Positions 8,328 through 16,960 of a DNA stretch of 64,000 nucleotides are shown in pieces. Made by a program: the position numbers and the translations under genes. The notes beneath the pieces were generated by a model, which saw only the letters and a list, made by a program, of their open reading frames with translations, did not search any database and was not told the DNA's origin. Every line of letters starts with the position of its first letter. The first letter of the stretch is position 1. The stretch is from the NCBI RefSeq assembly GCF_001307155.1, contig NZ_CP012830.1:6074501-6138500 (forward strand). The letters are read 5' to 3'. This stretch comes from Pseudomonas fluorescens (GTDB taxonomy: Bacteria > Pseudomonadota > Gammaproteobacteria > Pseudomonadales > Pseudomonadaceae).

Positions 8328-9665
8328 ATGCTGCGCGTCCTGTTACCGCTGCTGCTCTGCGGTTTGCTTCCGCTCTCTGCCACCGCCGCTGAGCTGCCGA
8401 TACCCGAGCGTGGCCCTGCCCTGCGCATTCAAGGCTCCAACACCATCGGGGCAGCCCTGGGTCCGGCGCTGGTCAAAGGGTTGTTGCTGGGACAAGGGTT
8501 GCTGAAGGTCCATAGCGAAGTCTCGGACAGAGACAACGAACAGCAAATTGTCGGCCAGACGGCCCAGGGTCGGCGGGTGGTCGTGGACATCGCCGCCCAC
8601 GGCTCCAGCACCGGGTTCGCCGCACTGAAAAACGCCAGCGCCGACCTGGCGGCGTCTTCGCGCCCGATCAAGGACAGCGAACTGCTCGACCTCGAAACCC
8701 TCGGCGACCTGAAAAGCCCGAACGCCGAGCAAGTCATCGCCATCGACGGCCTGGCGATCATCCTGCACCCGCAAAACCCGCTGACGCAGCTGAACACCGA
8801 ACAACTGGCGCGGATTTTCAGTGGTGAAGTGAAAACCTGGGAAGAACTCGGCGGTACCGGTGGCCCGCTGAACCTTTACGCCCGGGATGACCATTCGGGC
8901 ACCTATGACACCTTCAAGGAACTGCTCCTGAGCCATCGCGGGAAAACGCTGGCGGGTTCGGCAAAACGCTTCGAATCCAGCGAGCAACTGTCCGATGCGG
9001 TCAGCCAGGACCCGCAAGGCATCGGCTTCATCGGCTTGCCTTACGTGCGTCAGGCCAAGGCTGTGGCGATTGTCGATGGCAACTCACAGCCGATGTTGCC
9101 GCTCAACAGCCTGATCGCCACCGAGGACTATCCGCTGTCGCGTCGGTTGTATTTCTATTTGCCGCCTGATGGCCAGAACCCCTGGGCCGACGCGCTGGTG
9201 AAATTCGCCCAGAGCAGCAAGGGTCAGGCGATTGTTGCCGCCAATGGTTTTATCGCGCAGACCGTGCAAGCCATGAACGTCGCGCCGAACCCGCAGATGC
9301 CTGACGACTACCGGGCAATCATTGATCATGCACAACGACTCACGGTGAATTTTCGCTTCGAAGAAGGCAGCGCCAACCTGGACAACAAGGCCCGACAGGA
9401 CCTGTCGCGGGTGCTCGACTATTTAAAGCGGCACGACAAGCTGAACAAACAGGTAACACTGGTTGGCTTCGGCGATGCCAAGACCGATTCGCAGCGGGCG
9501 GCCCTGCTATCGAGGCTGCGTGCCATGGCCGTGCGCCGCGAGCTGGTGAAAAGTGGTGTGGTGTTTCGCGAGATTCGTGGCTTTGGAGACGAAATGCCGG
9601 TGGCGGCCAACAGCGCCGATGAAGGACGGATCAAGAATCGCCGGGTGGAAGTCTGGGTTTACTGA
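8328..9665 (+). CDS. PstS-like phosphate-binding domain fused to OmpA C-terminal domain
   Basis: This is a 445-residue secreted protein. The start is placed at ATG 8328, which gives a clean signal peptide (MLRVLLPLLLCGLLPLSATAA). Residues about 28-330 form a PstS-like periplasmic binding domain (IQGSNTIGAALGPALVKGLL; ARDDHSGTYDTFKELLL; DPQGIGFIGL). Residues about 340-445 are an OmpA/MotB peptidoglycan-binding domain (VNFRFEEGSANLDNKARQDL, ending GRIKNRRVEVWVY). The combination suggests a cell-wall-tethered binding protein, perhaps for phosphate sensing or capture. No pst transporter genes lie nearby. Role inferred from domains only. Confidence 0.88.
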   Translation: MLRVLLPLLLCGLLPLSATAAELPIPERGPALRIQGSNTIGAALGPALVKGLLLGQGLLKVHSEVSDRDNEQQIVGQTAQGRRVVVDIAAHGSSTGFAALKNASADLAASSRPIKDSELLDLETLGDLKSPNAEQVIAIDGLAIILHPQNPLTQLNTEQLARIFSGEVKTWEELGGTGGPLNLYARDDHSGTYDTFKELLLSHRGKTLAGSAKRFESSEQLSDAVSQDPQGIGFIGLPYVRQAKAVAIVDGNSQPMLPLNSLIATEDYPLSRRLYFYLPPDGQNPWADALVKFAQSSKGQAIVAANGFIAQTVQAMNVAPNPQMPDDYRAIIDHAQRLTVNFRFEEGSANLDNKARQDLSRVLDYLKRHDKLNKQVTLVGFGDAKTDSQRAALLSRLRAMAVRRELVKSGVVFREIRGFGDEMPVAANSADEGRIKNRRVEVWVY

Positions 9666-9674
9666 CAGCCGCGC

Positions 9675-10442
9675 TCACTCTGGCGATTCAGGCTTGCGCA
9701 ATAAATAGGTGTCCATGATCCAGCCGTTGGCCAACCGCGCGGCTTTCCTGACCCGCGTTATCTCTTGCGCAACGTCTTTGAGCTTGCCGGAAATAAGAAT
9801 TTCATCCGGCGTGCCAAGGTAGGCGCCCCAGTAAATCTGTTGCTCCTGATCGGCCACCTGCAGGTAGGAATCTTCTGCATCGAGCATCACCACCAGGCTG
9901 TCGGCGTCGCTGACCTGGCCCGCAGCCAGGCGGCGGCCGGTGGTAATTTCAATGGAGCGCCCAATGCGATTCAGCGGCACCTTGTGCTGCGCCGCCAAGG
10001 CCTGGACGCTGCTGATGCCGGGAATCACCTCGAAGGTGAAGGTACAACGACCGGACTCGAGGATCGCCTGCAAGATCCGCAGGGTGCTGTCGTACAACGC
10101 CGGATCGCCCCACACCAGAAACGCCGCACACTCATCGTCCGTCATCTCTTCGTTGATCAAGCGCTCGAAGATCTGTTGCTTATCGCGGTTCAGATCGACA
10201 ACGCTGGCGCTGTAGTCCACATCGCCACGCACCCGCTCGGGGCTGTCGGCCTCGACGAAGCGATAAGCCGGATCGGTGATATAGCGCTCGCAGATTTCCC
10301 GCCGCAGGTCGATCAGCTTGTCCTTGCTCTGCCCCTTGTCCATCAGAAAGAACACATCGACCCGGTTCAGCGCGTTGACCGCCTGCATGGTGATGTATTC
10401 GGGATTGCCGGCACCGATGCCAATGACCAGTAGCTGCTTCAT
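9675..10442 (-). CDS. cobF: Precorrin-6A synthase (deacetylating) CobF
   Basis: CobF is the SAM-dependent C1-methyltransferase of the aerobic cobalamin pathway that converts precorrin-5 to precorrin-6A with loss of the acetyl fragment. The 255-residue product shows the tetrapyrrole methylase fold: N-terminal VIGIGAGNPEYITMQAVNAL, the GDPALYDS loop and PGISSVQALAA. Overall content matches CobF better than other Cob methylases. No other cob genes are adjacent. It converges on the PstS-OmpA gene with a 9-bp gap and no obvious terminator. Confidence 0.9.
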   Translation of the reverse strand: MKQLLVIGIGAGNPEYITMQAVNALNRVDVFFLMDKGQSKDKLIDLRREICERYITDPAYRFVEADSPERVRGDVDYSASVVDLNRDKQQIFERLINEEMTDDECAAFLVWGDPALYDSTLRILQAILESGRCTFTFEVIPGISSVQALAAQHKVPLNRIGRSIEITTGRRLAAGQVSDADSLVVMLDAEDSYLQVADQEQQIYWGAYLGTPDEILISGKLKDVAQEITRVRKAARLANGWIMDTYLLRKPESPE

Positions 10443-10700
10443 GGATGCTTCACCTCGCTGTGCGTCATGGTGTCTAACGGCTCATCCGTAGATCAACGCA
10501 CCAATTTCCTACACGAACTAAAGCACTAGCGTACAGCATCAGGCGAAACCCACGCAGGCCTTGTCGGACAAGACTTTCGCCCCACTTTAGTGCTTTTCAG
10601 GCACATGAAAAAATTCACTAGACATGTAGCATAAATTACATAAATACTGATTTAACGGATTATGAAATAAAAGCGACACCCCCCTCTAGCAGGAGCTCGG

Positions 10701-11555
10701 ATGCCCTCACTCAGAGACCGGATCACCGATCCCGGCCTGGACCTCACGCCGTCGGAACGCAAAGTCATACGTGCATTGCTGGATCAGTACCCGCGCAACG
10801 GGCTGGGCCCGATGTCACGCCTGTCCGAGCATGCCGGCGTCAGCGATCCGACCATCGTGCGCCTGGTGAAAAAACTCGGCTTCGGTGGCTATGCCGATTT
10901 TCAGGACGCACTCCTCAGCGACATGGATCACCGGCTGCGCTCGCCCAGTGCACTGTTGCAACCACGTTCGCACCTCAAGCAAGACGATGTCTGGACCCAT
11001 TACCTGGCGGACAGTCACCGCGCCCTGCTCGAAACCCAGGCCCTGACCCAGCCCGAAGATGTGCGCATCCTGGCCGAATGGCTGCTGGATACACGGCATC
11101 AAGTGCATTGCTTCGGCGGACGCTTCAGCAGTTTCCTCGCCCACTACCTGCTCAATCATTTGCGCCTGTTGCGTGCAGGCTGCTTTGCCCTGGAAGACAA
11201 CGCGCAACTGCCCGATCGGCTGTTCGATGTGCAACGCCAGGACGTAGTGCTGGTGTTCGACTATCGACGCTATCAATCCCAGGCACTGCGCGTTGCCAGC
11301 GCGGCCAGGAACCGGCATGCGCGCGTCGTGCTGTTCACCGATATCTACGCCTCGCCGCTGCGCGAGATGGCGGATCTGGTGATCACTGCGCCCGTAGAGT
11401 CGGCGTCGGCCTTCGACACCCTGGTGCCGGCGCTGGCCCAGGTCGAGGCCTTGATTGCCTGCCTGACGCCGCGTTGCCCGGATCTCGCCGAGCGACTCGA
11501 AGGCATCGATGCACTACGAAGCGATTTCACCACTCACCTGCTGGAGGAAAAATAA
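10701..11555 (+). CDS. RpiR-family transcriptional regulator (HTH + SIS)
   Basis: This 284-residue regulator has an N-terminal RpiR helix-turn-helix (MSRLSEHAGVSDPTIVRLVKKLGF, about residues 38-61). A SIS domain (about 120-260) probably senses a phosphosugar-like or other small ligand. An AT-rich leader (about 10600-10690) and the ribosome binding site AGGAG precede it. The cysteine hydrolase gene starts 2 bp after its stop, so it probably heads and controls the cluster through 17995. The similar RpiR gene at 31 kb is also next to amino-acid genes. Confidence 0.9.
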   Translation: MPSLRDRITDPGLDLTPSERKVIRALLDQYPRNGLGPMSRLSEHAGVSDPTIVRLVKKLGFGGYADFQDALLSDMDHRLRSPSALLQPRSHLKQDDVWTHYLADSHRALLETQALTQPEDVRILAEWLLDTRHQVHCFGGRFSSFLAHYLLNHLRLLRAGCFALEDNAQLPDRLFDVQRQDVVLVFDYRRYQSQALRVASAARNRHARVVLFTDIYASPLREMADLVITAPVESASAFDTLVPALAQVEALIACLTPRCPDLAERLEGIDALRSDFTTHLLEEK

Positions 11556-11557
11556 GG

Positions 11558-12202
11558 ATGTTTATGCTCCCCCATCACTCGCCCCGTGACTTGCCGTTTG
11601 CTACCGACCACACCGCGCTGCTGCTGGTGGACATGCAACGCGCCTGGCTTGAGCCGCAGTTCGACCCGCACCTGCAAGGGCCCGACGCCAAGTACTTCCT
11701 CGAGCGCACCCGCCAACAGGTGATTCCCAACCAGCTCAGGCTGTTGGCCGCCGTGCGCACGGCTCGGCAGAACGTTCTGCATACACTCATCGAAAGCCTC
11801 ACCGCCGACGGTCGCGACCGCTCGCTGGACCACAAACTGTCGGACATGCACCTGCCAAAAGGCAGCCCGCACGCCGCCATCATTGAAGAACTGACACCGG
11901 TCGAAAACGAAATCGTCTTGCCCAAGACCTCCTCCGGGGTCTTCAACTCGACCAACATCGACTATGTGCTGCGCAACCTGCAAACCCGCCATCTGATCAT
12001 CGCCGGCATCGTCACCGACCAGTGTGTCGACATGGCCGTGCGCGATGCGGCTGACCGCGGCTATCTGGTGACGTTGGTCGAAGACGCCTGCGCGACCTAC
12101 ACCGAGCAACGCCATCTGGCGTGCCTGAACGCAATCAAGGGTTATTGCTGGATCACCGACACGCAGACCGTGCTCGACCGTTTGCAGGCGTTGCAGGCAT
12201 GA
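11558..12202 (+). CDS. Isochorismatase-like cysteine hydrolase
   Basis: This is a 214-residue member of the isochorismatase superfamily (amidases such as N-carbamoyl-amine hydrolases, nicotinamidase and isochorismatase). The Asp-Lys-Cys triad is visible: Asp25 (LLLVDMQRAWL), Lys123 (VLPKTSSGVF) and Cys156 (GIVTDQCVDMAVRDA). The start is ATG 11558, after GGAGGAAAAATAAGG, two bases past the rpiR stop. The end overlaps the next gene by ATGA (12199-12202). By context it probably hydrolyses an amide or carbamoyl group of an amino-acid or amine-derived compound. The exact substrate is unknown. Confidence 0.9.
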   Translation: MFMLPHHSPRDLPFATDHTALLLVDMQRAWLEPQFDPHLQGPDAKYFLERTRQQVIPNQLRLLAAVRTARQNVLHTLIESLTADGRDRSLDHKLSDMHLPKGSPHAAIIEELTPVENEIVLPKTSSGVFNSTNIDYVLRNLQTRHLIIAGIVTDQCVDMAVRDAADRGYLVTLVEDACATYTEQRHLACLNAIKGYCWITDTQTVLDRLQALQA

Positions 12203-13551
12203 GCCGCGCCAACAGCAGTGAGCCCCTGACGCCCGTGGCCATGACCACCATCGTCACCACGGACCTGATCGGCGTGACCCGCGGCCGCTCGTTTCCCAGC
12301 GATGAACTCGAACACTACAAAGCCGCCGGTTGCGGTTGGGTCCCGGCCAACAGCGCGCTGACCCCGCAAGACATCATCGCCTCCAGCAATCCGTGGGGCG
12401 CCTACGGTGACTTGCGGCTGATCCCCGACCTGGCCAGCCGGGTGACGGTCAGCAACGGTCCCGATGCCAGTGCGTCGGCCCTGGATTTCATCCATGGCGA
12501 CATTTGCGAAACCGATGGCCGTCCATGGGCGGCCTGCCCGCGGACACTGCTGCGAAACGAAGTACAGCGTTACCACGATGAACTGGGGCTGCAGATCACG
12601 TCGGCCTTCGAGCACGAATTCAACCTCACCACCGACAGCGCCCAGGTCGAGCATCCGGCGTTTTCGCTGGAGGCCCAGCGTCAGGGCGCGGCGTTCGGCG
12701 GCTGGTTGCTCAGCGCCTTGCGCGCAGGGGGGGTCGAGCCGGAAATGTTCCTGCCCGAATATGGCAAACACCAATACGAAATCACCTGCCGGCCGACCCA
12801 GGGCGTCGCGGCGGCCGACCGCGCGGTCAACGTGCGCGAGATCACCCGTGAGATCGCCCGGCAAATGGGCCTGAACCTGAGCTTTGCACCCAAAACGTCC
12901 GAGCACGCGGTATGCAACGGCGTGCACCTGCACCTGAGCCTGCACGACCTGTCCGGCGATCCGGTGTTGTATGACGCTGGGACCGCGAATGGCCTGTCGA
13001 CCCTCGGCCAGCACTGGTCCGCGGGCGTGTTGCACTACTTGCCGGCCCTCTGCGCGTTGACCGCACCGACCCCGATTTCCTATGAGCGCCTGCAACCGCA
13101 TCACTGGAGCGCGTCGTACGCGTGCCTGGGCCAACGCAACCGCGAAGCCTCGTTGCGGATCTGCCCGACCGTGAGCCTGGGCGGCAAATCCGAAGCCGCG
13201 CAATACAACCTCGAGTTCCGCGCCATGGACGCCACAGCCTCCCCGCATCTGGCGATGGCCGCCGTGCTGATTGCCGGCCGACTGGGCATCGAGCAACGCC
13301 TGGCGTTAAACGCAATCACCGACGAAGTCCCGGACTCGCTGAATGAAGAACAACGCCAGCGCCGCGGCATCGTCGCCCTGCCCGCGTCACTCGCGCAGGC
13401 CCTGAGCCACTTGCGGGGCAGCGAGGCCTTGCTTGAAGCCTTGCCAAGCGCCTTGCTCGACACCTACTTCGCCGTCAAAACCGAGGAACTTGCCTTGACC
13501 CAACACCTGTCACCCGCCCAACTCTGTGAGCACTATGCACGCCTCTACTGA
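12199..13551 (+). CDS. Glutamine-synthetase-like ligase (gamma-glutamyl-amine ligase type)
   Basis: This 450-residue member of the glutamine synthetase catalytic family has an N-terminal beta-grasp and a C-terminal barrel. Metal and substrate motifs are visible: FEHEFNL, GKHQYEITCRPTQG, NGVHLHLSL and the ATP-site RNREASLRIC. It lacks the close resemblance to housekeeping GlnA and looks like the GS-like ligases (PuuA-type) that join glutamate to amines. It is translationally coupled to the cysteine hydrolase and overlaps the following amidohydrolase gene. The pairing with an N-formylglutamate-amidohydrolase-type enzyme suggests consecutive steps. The amine substrate is unknown. Confidence 0.88.
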   Translation: MSRANSSEPLTPVAMTTIVTTDLIGVTRGRSFPSDELEHYKAAGCGWVPANSALTPQDIIASSNPWGAYGDLRLIPDLASRVTVSNGPDASASALDFIHGDICETDGRPWAACPRTLLRNEVQRYHDELGLQITSAFEHEFNLTTDSAQVEHPAFSLEAQRQGAAFGGWLLSALRAGGVEPEMFLPEYGKHQYEITCRPTQGVAAADRAVNVREITREIARQMGLNLSFAPKTSEHAVCNGVHLHLSLHDLSGDPVLYDAGTANGLSTLGQHWSAGVLHYLPALCALTAPTPISYERLQPHHWSASYACLGQRNREASLRICPTVSLGGKSEAAQYNLEFRAMDATASPHLAMAAVLIAGRLGIEQRLALNAITDEVPDSLNEEQRQRRGIVALPASLAQALSHLRGSEALLEALPSALLDTYFAVKTEELALTQHLSPAQLCEHYARLY

Positions 13552-14287
13552 GTCCGCCGAGTTCGGGCTCTACACCGAGCCGGCGTACAGCCTGAGCCGG
13601 GAAGCGTCCGAGCACCCGCTGATTCTGGTGTGTGAACATGCCAGCCGCTACATCCCGACGGCCTTGAACGATCTGGGCTTGAGCAGCGAAGCCGCGCACG
13701 AGCACATTGCCTGGGACATCGGCGCGCTGGCGCTCGCCGAAAGCCTGTCCAAAGCCCTCGGCGCGACCCTGCTGGCGGCCAACTACTCGCGTCTGCTGAT
13801 CGACCTCAACCGTCCGTTGCAGGCGCCGGACAGCATCCCGGCCAAGAGCGAAATTTACCCGGTGCCGGGCAATCAGAACCTCAACAAAGCCACCCGCGAC
13901 TACCGCCGCGAGTGCCTGTTCACACCGTTTCACACACGCCTTCACCATCTGATCGATGCCCGCCTGGCCGAAGGCCGCACGGTGCGGGTGGTGGGCATTC
14001 ACAGCTTCACGCCGATCTACTTCGGCCAACCTCGAGCGCTGGAAGCCGGCGTGCTGTATGGGCAGGCCGAGGAGTATGCGAACCGGCTGATCGACGGGTT
14101 GGCCAGGTATCCATTGCGGGTTGCCGGCAATCAGCCCTACAAAATCAATCCGGCGAGCGACATGACAGTGCCGGTTCACGGCGACACCCGTGGCATCGAC
14201 TCGGTGCTGATCGAGGTGCGTAACGACCTGTTGCGCAATCGGCTGGCGGTCCAGACCTGGAGCGATTATCTGGCGCCGTTGCTGTAG
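13535..14287 (+). CDS. N-formylglutamate amidohydrolase family protein
   Basis: This 250-residue zinc-dependent amidohydrolase belongs to the N-formylglutamate deformylase family (FGase/HutG-like). Conserved segments are LVCEHASRYIP near the N-terminus, YSRLLIDLNRP, VVGIHSFTP and VLIEVRND. It starts inside the end of the GS-like gene. GTG at 13526 and ATG at 13535 are both possible; ATG is preferred. No hut genes are adjacent, so the substrate may be a different N-acyl or gamma-glutamyl compound made by this cluster. Confidence 0.88.
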   Translation: MHASTESAEFGLYTEPAYSLSREASEHPLILVCEHASRYIPTALNDLGLSSEAAHEHIAWDIGALALAESLSKALGATLLAANYSRLLIDLNRPLQAPDSIPAKSEIYPVPGNQNLNKATRDYRRECLFTPFHTRLHHLIDARLAEGRTVRVVGIHSFTPIYFGQPRALEAGVLYGQAEEYANRLIDGLARYPLRVAGNQPYKINPASDMTVPVHGDTRGIDSVLIEVRNDLLRNRLAVQTWSDYLAPLL

Positions 14288-14430
14288 AACCGAAACCTCA
14301 AACGAACCGTTTCAAGCTGAAAATACACAGATGGTTGTACTGGTAAAACAACGATAACAAACGCTGTAGCGTGTTTTTACCGGCCTGGTTCAAACACATT
14401 GCCGTAGTGGCCTACAAGGAGAACCGCTTC

Positions 14431-15780
14431 ATGGAAATAGAAGAATTCGGCTACAAGCAAGAGTTGAAACGCAGCCTGTCGCTGACCGATCTGGTGGTTT
14501 ACGGGATGATTTTCATGATCCCCATCGCCCCGTTCGGCGTATACGGCTACGTCAACCAGGAGGCGCCCGGCATGGTGCCGCTGGCCTACATCATCGGCAT
14601 GGTGGCGATGCTGTTCACCGCCTTGAGTTACGGCAGCATGGCACGGGCCTTCCCGATCGCCGGCTCGGTCTACTCCTATGCTCAACGCGGGCTGCACCCG
14701 CATGTTGGCTTTATCGCCGGCTGGCTGATGCTGCTCGACTACCTGCTGATCCCGCCGTTGCTCTATGTGTATGCGGCAATGGCGCTGAATCACCTGTACC
14801 CGGACATTCCCAAGGTCGGTTTCATCCTCGCCTTCCTGGTCAGTGCGACCTTCGTCAACCTGCGGGGAATCACCTTTACCGCACGGATGAACATCATCTT
14901 TCTGCTGGCGCAACTGGTGGTGCTGGGGATCTTCCTGTTCTACGCCTGGACCGCCTTGCACGGTGGCGCCGGTAACGGCCAGCTGACCCTGGCGCCGCTG
15001 TACAACCCTGAACACTTCAACTTCGCGCTGCTGATGCAAGCGGTGTCGATTGCGGTGTTGTCGTTCTTAGGCTTCGATGCGATTTCGACCCTGGCCGAAG
15101 AGATCAAGGGCGATCCGGGCCGCAGCGTCGGCAAAGCCGCGTTGATCACGCTGGTGGTCATGGGGGTGATTTTCGTCGTGCAGACCTGGATCGCCACGGA
15201 CCTGGCCGCCGGCATGGGCTTCAAGTCCGCTGATACCGCGTTCTATGAAATCGCCGAAATTGCTGCCGGCAGCTGGCTGGCGACCGTTACCGGTGTAGCC
15301 ACGGCACTGGCCTGGGGCGTAGCGGTAGCGATCACCTCGCAAGCCGCAGTATCGCGCCTGCTGTTCGGCATGGCACGCGACGGCAAACTGCCCAAAGTGC
15401 TGGCCAAGGTCCACCCCAAACACAACACTCCGTACATCAGCATTTACCTGGTGGCGGTGCTGTCGCTGCTGATCTGCTACCTGTTCATCAACTCGGTGGA
15501 CACCCTGACTTCATTGGTCAACTTCGGGGCCCTGAGCGGCTTCATACTGCTGCACCTGACCGTGATCAACTACTACTGGCGTCGGCAGAAGTCCGGCCAG
15601 TTGATCCGTCATCTGGTCTGCCCGGTGATCGGCTTCATCATCGTCAGCGCCATCTTGTACAACATGGGTGTCGATGCGCAAAAGCTCGGCGGTATCTGGA
15701 TTGCAGCGGGCCTGGTCTACCTGTTTTTCCTCAACAGAATCGGCGCCAGCGCTGTGTTGCCGGCCCCTTCCAACAGTTAG
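14431..15780 (+). CDS. APC-family amino-acid permease
   Basis: This 449-residue inner-membrane transporter has about 12 hydrophobic segments. It starts with the APC consensus SLSLTDLVVYGMIFMIPIAP. The start at 14431 is chosen because AAGGAG lies 8 bp upstream; the frame is open from 14371, but that N-terminus would not be typical. It probably imports the amino acid or amine that the cluster degrades. Specificity is not readable from sequence. Confidence 0.9.
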   Translation: MEIEEFGYKQELKRSLSLTDLVVYGMIFMIPIAPFGVYGYVNQEAPGMVPLAYIIGMVAMLFTALSYGSMARAFPIAGSVYSYAQRGLHPHVGFIAGWLMLLDYLLIPPLLYVYAAMALNHLYPDIPKVGFILAFLVSATFVNLRGITFTARMNIIFLLAQLVVLGIFLFYAWTALHGGAGNGQLTLAPLYNPEHFNFALLMQAVSIAVLSFLGFDAISTLAEEIKGDPGRSVGKAALITLVVMGVIFVVQTWIATDLAAGMGFKSADTAFYEIAEIAAGSWLATVTGVATALAWGVAVAITSQAAVSRLLFGMARDGKLPKVLAKVHPKHNTPYISIYLVAVLSLLICYLFINSVDTLTSLVNFGALSGFILLHLTVINYYWRRQKSGQLIRHLVCPVIGFIIVSAILYNMGVDAQKLGGIWIAAGLVYLFFLNRIGASAVLPAPSNS

Positions 15781-15869
15781 AACAGGTCAGCATTTAAAAC
15801 GTCGAGCGGTCGCTGACAGGGATTAGCCGACCGCCGTTGCAGTGCGTGGAAACCGACAGTGATAGTCAA

Positions 15870-15890
15870 GCCTGATGCCCGGTATCAGGC
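15870..15890 (+). terminator. Hairpin between permease and aruF-like genes
   Basis: A perfect 7-bp stem GCCTGAT / ATCAGGC with the 7-nt loop GCCCGGT is followed by CCCTTTG. It lies 22 bp before the next start codon and could be a weak terminator or attenuator. Confidence 0.4.
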
Positions 15891-15912
15891 CCTTTGATAC
15901 AGGAGTACATCC

Positions 15913-16929
15913 ATGCTGGCCTTACGCCCAGTTCAGTTATCCGACCTGCCTCAGTTGCAACAACTTGCGCGCGACAGCCTGGTGGGTGTCACCTCGTTGC
16001 CGGACGACACCGAGCGCCTGCGCCAGAAGATTCTCGCATCCTGCGCATCGTTTGCCAGTGACGTGAAGAGCCAGGGGCCGGAGAACTATTTCTTCGTGCT
16101 GGAAGATCTGGCCAGTCAACGGCTGCTGGGCTGTTCGGAAGTGCTCGCGACCGCCGGTTTCAACGAGCCCTTCTACAGCCTGCGCAACCGCCCGTTCACC
16201 AGTGAGTCGCGCGAGCTGAACATTCATCACGGGGTGCCGGCGCTGTCGTTATGCCAGGACCTCAGCGCCCATACCTTGCTGCGCGGTTTTCACATCAACA
16301 CCGAGCTTGAACGCACGCCCTCCTCGGAAATGCTTTCACGGGCCCGACTGATGTTCATCGCCGCCCATCCGCAACGCTTTTCCGACGCCGTGATTACCGA
16401 AATCGTCGGCTACAGCAGCGACACGGGTGAATCGCCATTCTGGGATGCACTGGGCAAGCACTTTTTCGACCTGCCCTACGTCGAGGCCGAACGTCTCTGC
16501 GGCTTGCAGAACCGAAGCTTTCTCGCCGAGTTGATGCCGCACTACCCGATCTACGTGCCGATGCTGCCGCAAAGCGCTCAGGCGTGTATTGGCCGGATTC
16601 ATCCGGATGGCCAGGAAGCCTTCGACATCCTTGAGCGTGAAGGCTTCGAGACCAACAGCTACATCGACCTCTTCGACGGTGGGCCAACACTGTTTGCGCG
16701 CACCCCGAGCATTCGTTCGATCGCCCAGACCCGCACGGCCGTTGCCCATTTGAGTTCACACAGCGGCGGCAAGACGCCGTACCTGCTGAGCAATGACTCT
16801 TTGGAAAACTACCGGGCAATTGTCGCCGAACTGGACTGGAGCGCAGACGAACCCGTCATGCTCGACGCCACTCAACTCGATGCGTTGCAACTGGACAACG
16901 GCGGCCCGGTTCGGCTGATTGCGCTATGA
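15913..16929 (+). CDS. Arginine/ornithine N-succinyltransferase alpha subunit-like (AruF type)
   Basis: This 338-residue protein belongs to the AstA/AruF/AruG family, which transfers succinyl from succinyl-CoA to the alpha-amino group of arginine or ornithine. The N-terminal GNAT-like start LALRPVQLSDLPQLQQLARD and the family blocks SRARLMFIAAHPQRF, SPFWDALGKHFFDLPYVEAE and FLAELMPHYPIYVPMLPQSAQ are clear. A ribosome binding site (CAGGAG) precedes it. The second subunit follows 31 bp downstream. The rest of the aru/ast pathway is not here, so this is probably a paralogue serving a different amino substrate. Confidence 0.88.
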   Translation: MLALRPVQLSDLPQLQQLARDSLVGVTSLPDDTERLRQKILASCASFASDVKSQGPENYFFVLEDLASQRLLGCSEVLATAGFNEPFYSLRNRPFTSESRELNIHHGVPALSLCQDLSAHTLLRGFHINTELERTPSSEMLSRARLMFIAAHPQRFSDAVITEIVGYSSDTGESPFWDALGKHFFDLPYVEAERLCGLQNRSFLAELMPHYPIYVPMLPQSAQACIGRIHPDGQEAFDILEREGFETNSYIDLFDGGPTLFARTPSIRSIAQTRTAVAHLSSHSGGKTPYLLSNDSLENYRAIVAELDWSADEPVMLDATQLDALQLDNGGPVRLIAL

Positions 16930-16960
16930 AGCAGGTCTTCCGCACTCAAGGAGCTCCATC

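Noticed and set aside
9675..10442. Cobalamin riboswitch near cobF
   Set aside because: No recognisable B12-box-like segment was seen upstream of the cobF start (10443-10700).
11078..11557. Upstream extension of the cysteine hydrolase frame into the RpiR gene
   Set aside because: Arg/Ala-rich out-of-frame translation of rpiR; the ATG at 11558 has a proper ribosome binding site and family N-terminus.
12142..13296. 384-codon minus-strand open frame
   Set aside because: Antisense shadow of the glutamine-synthetase-like gene.
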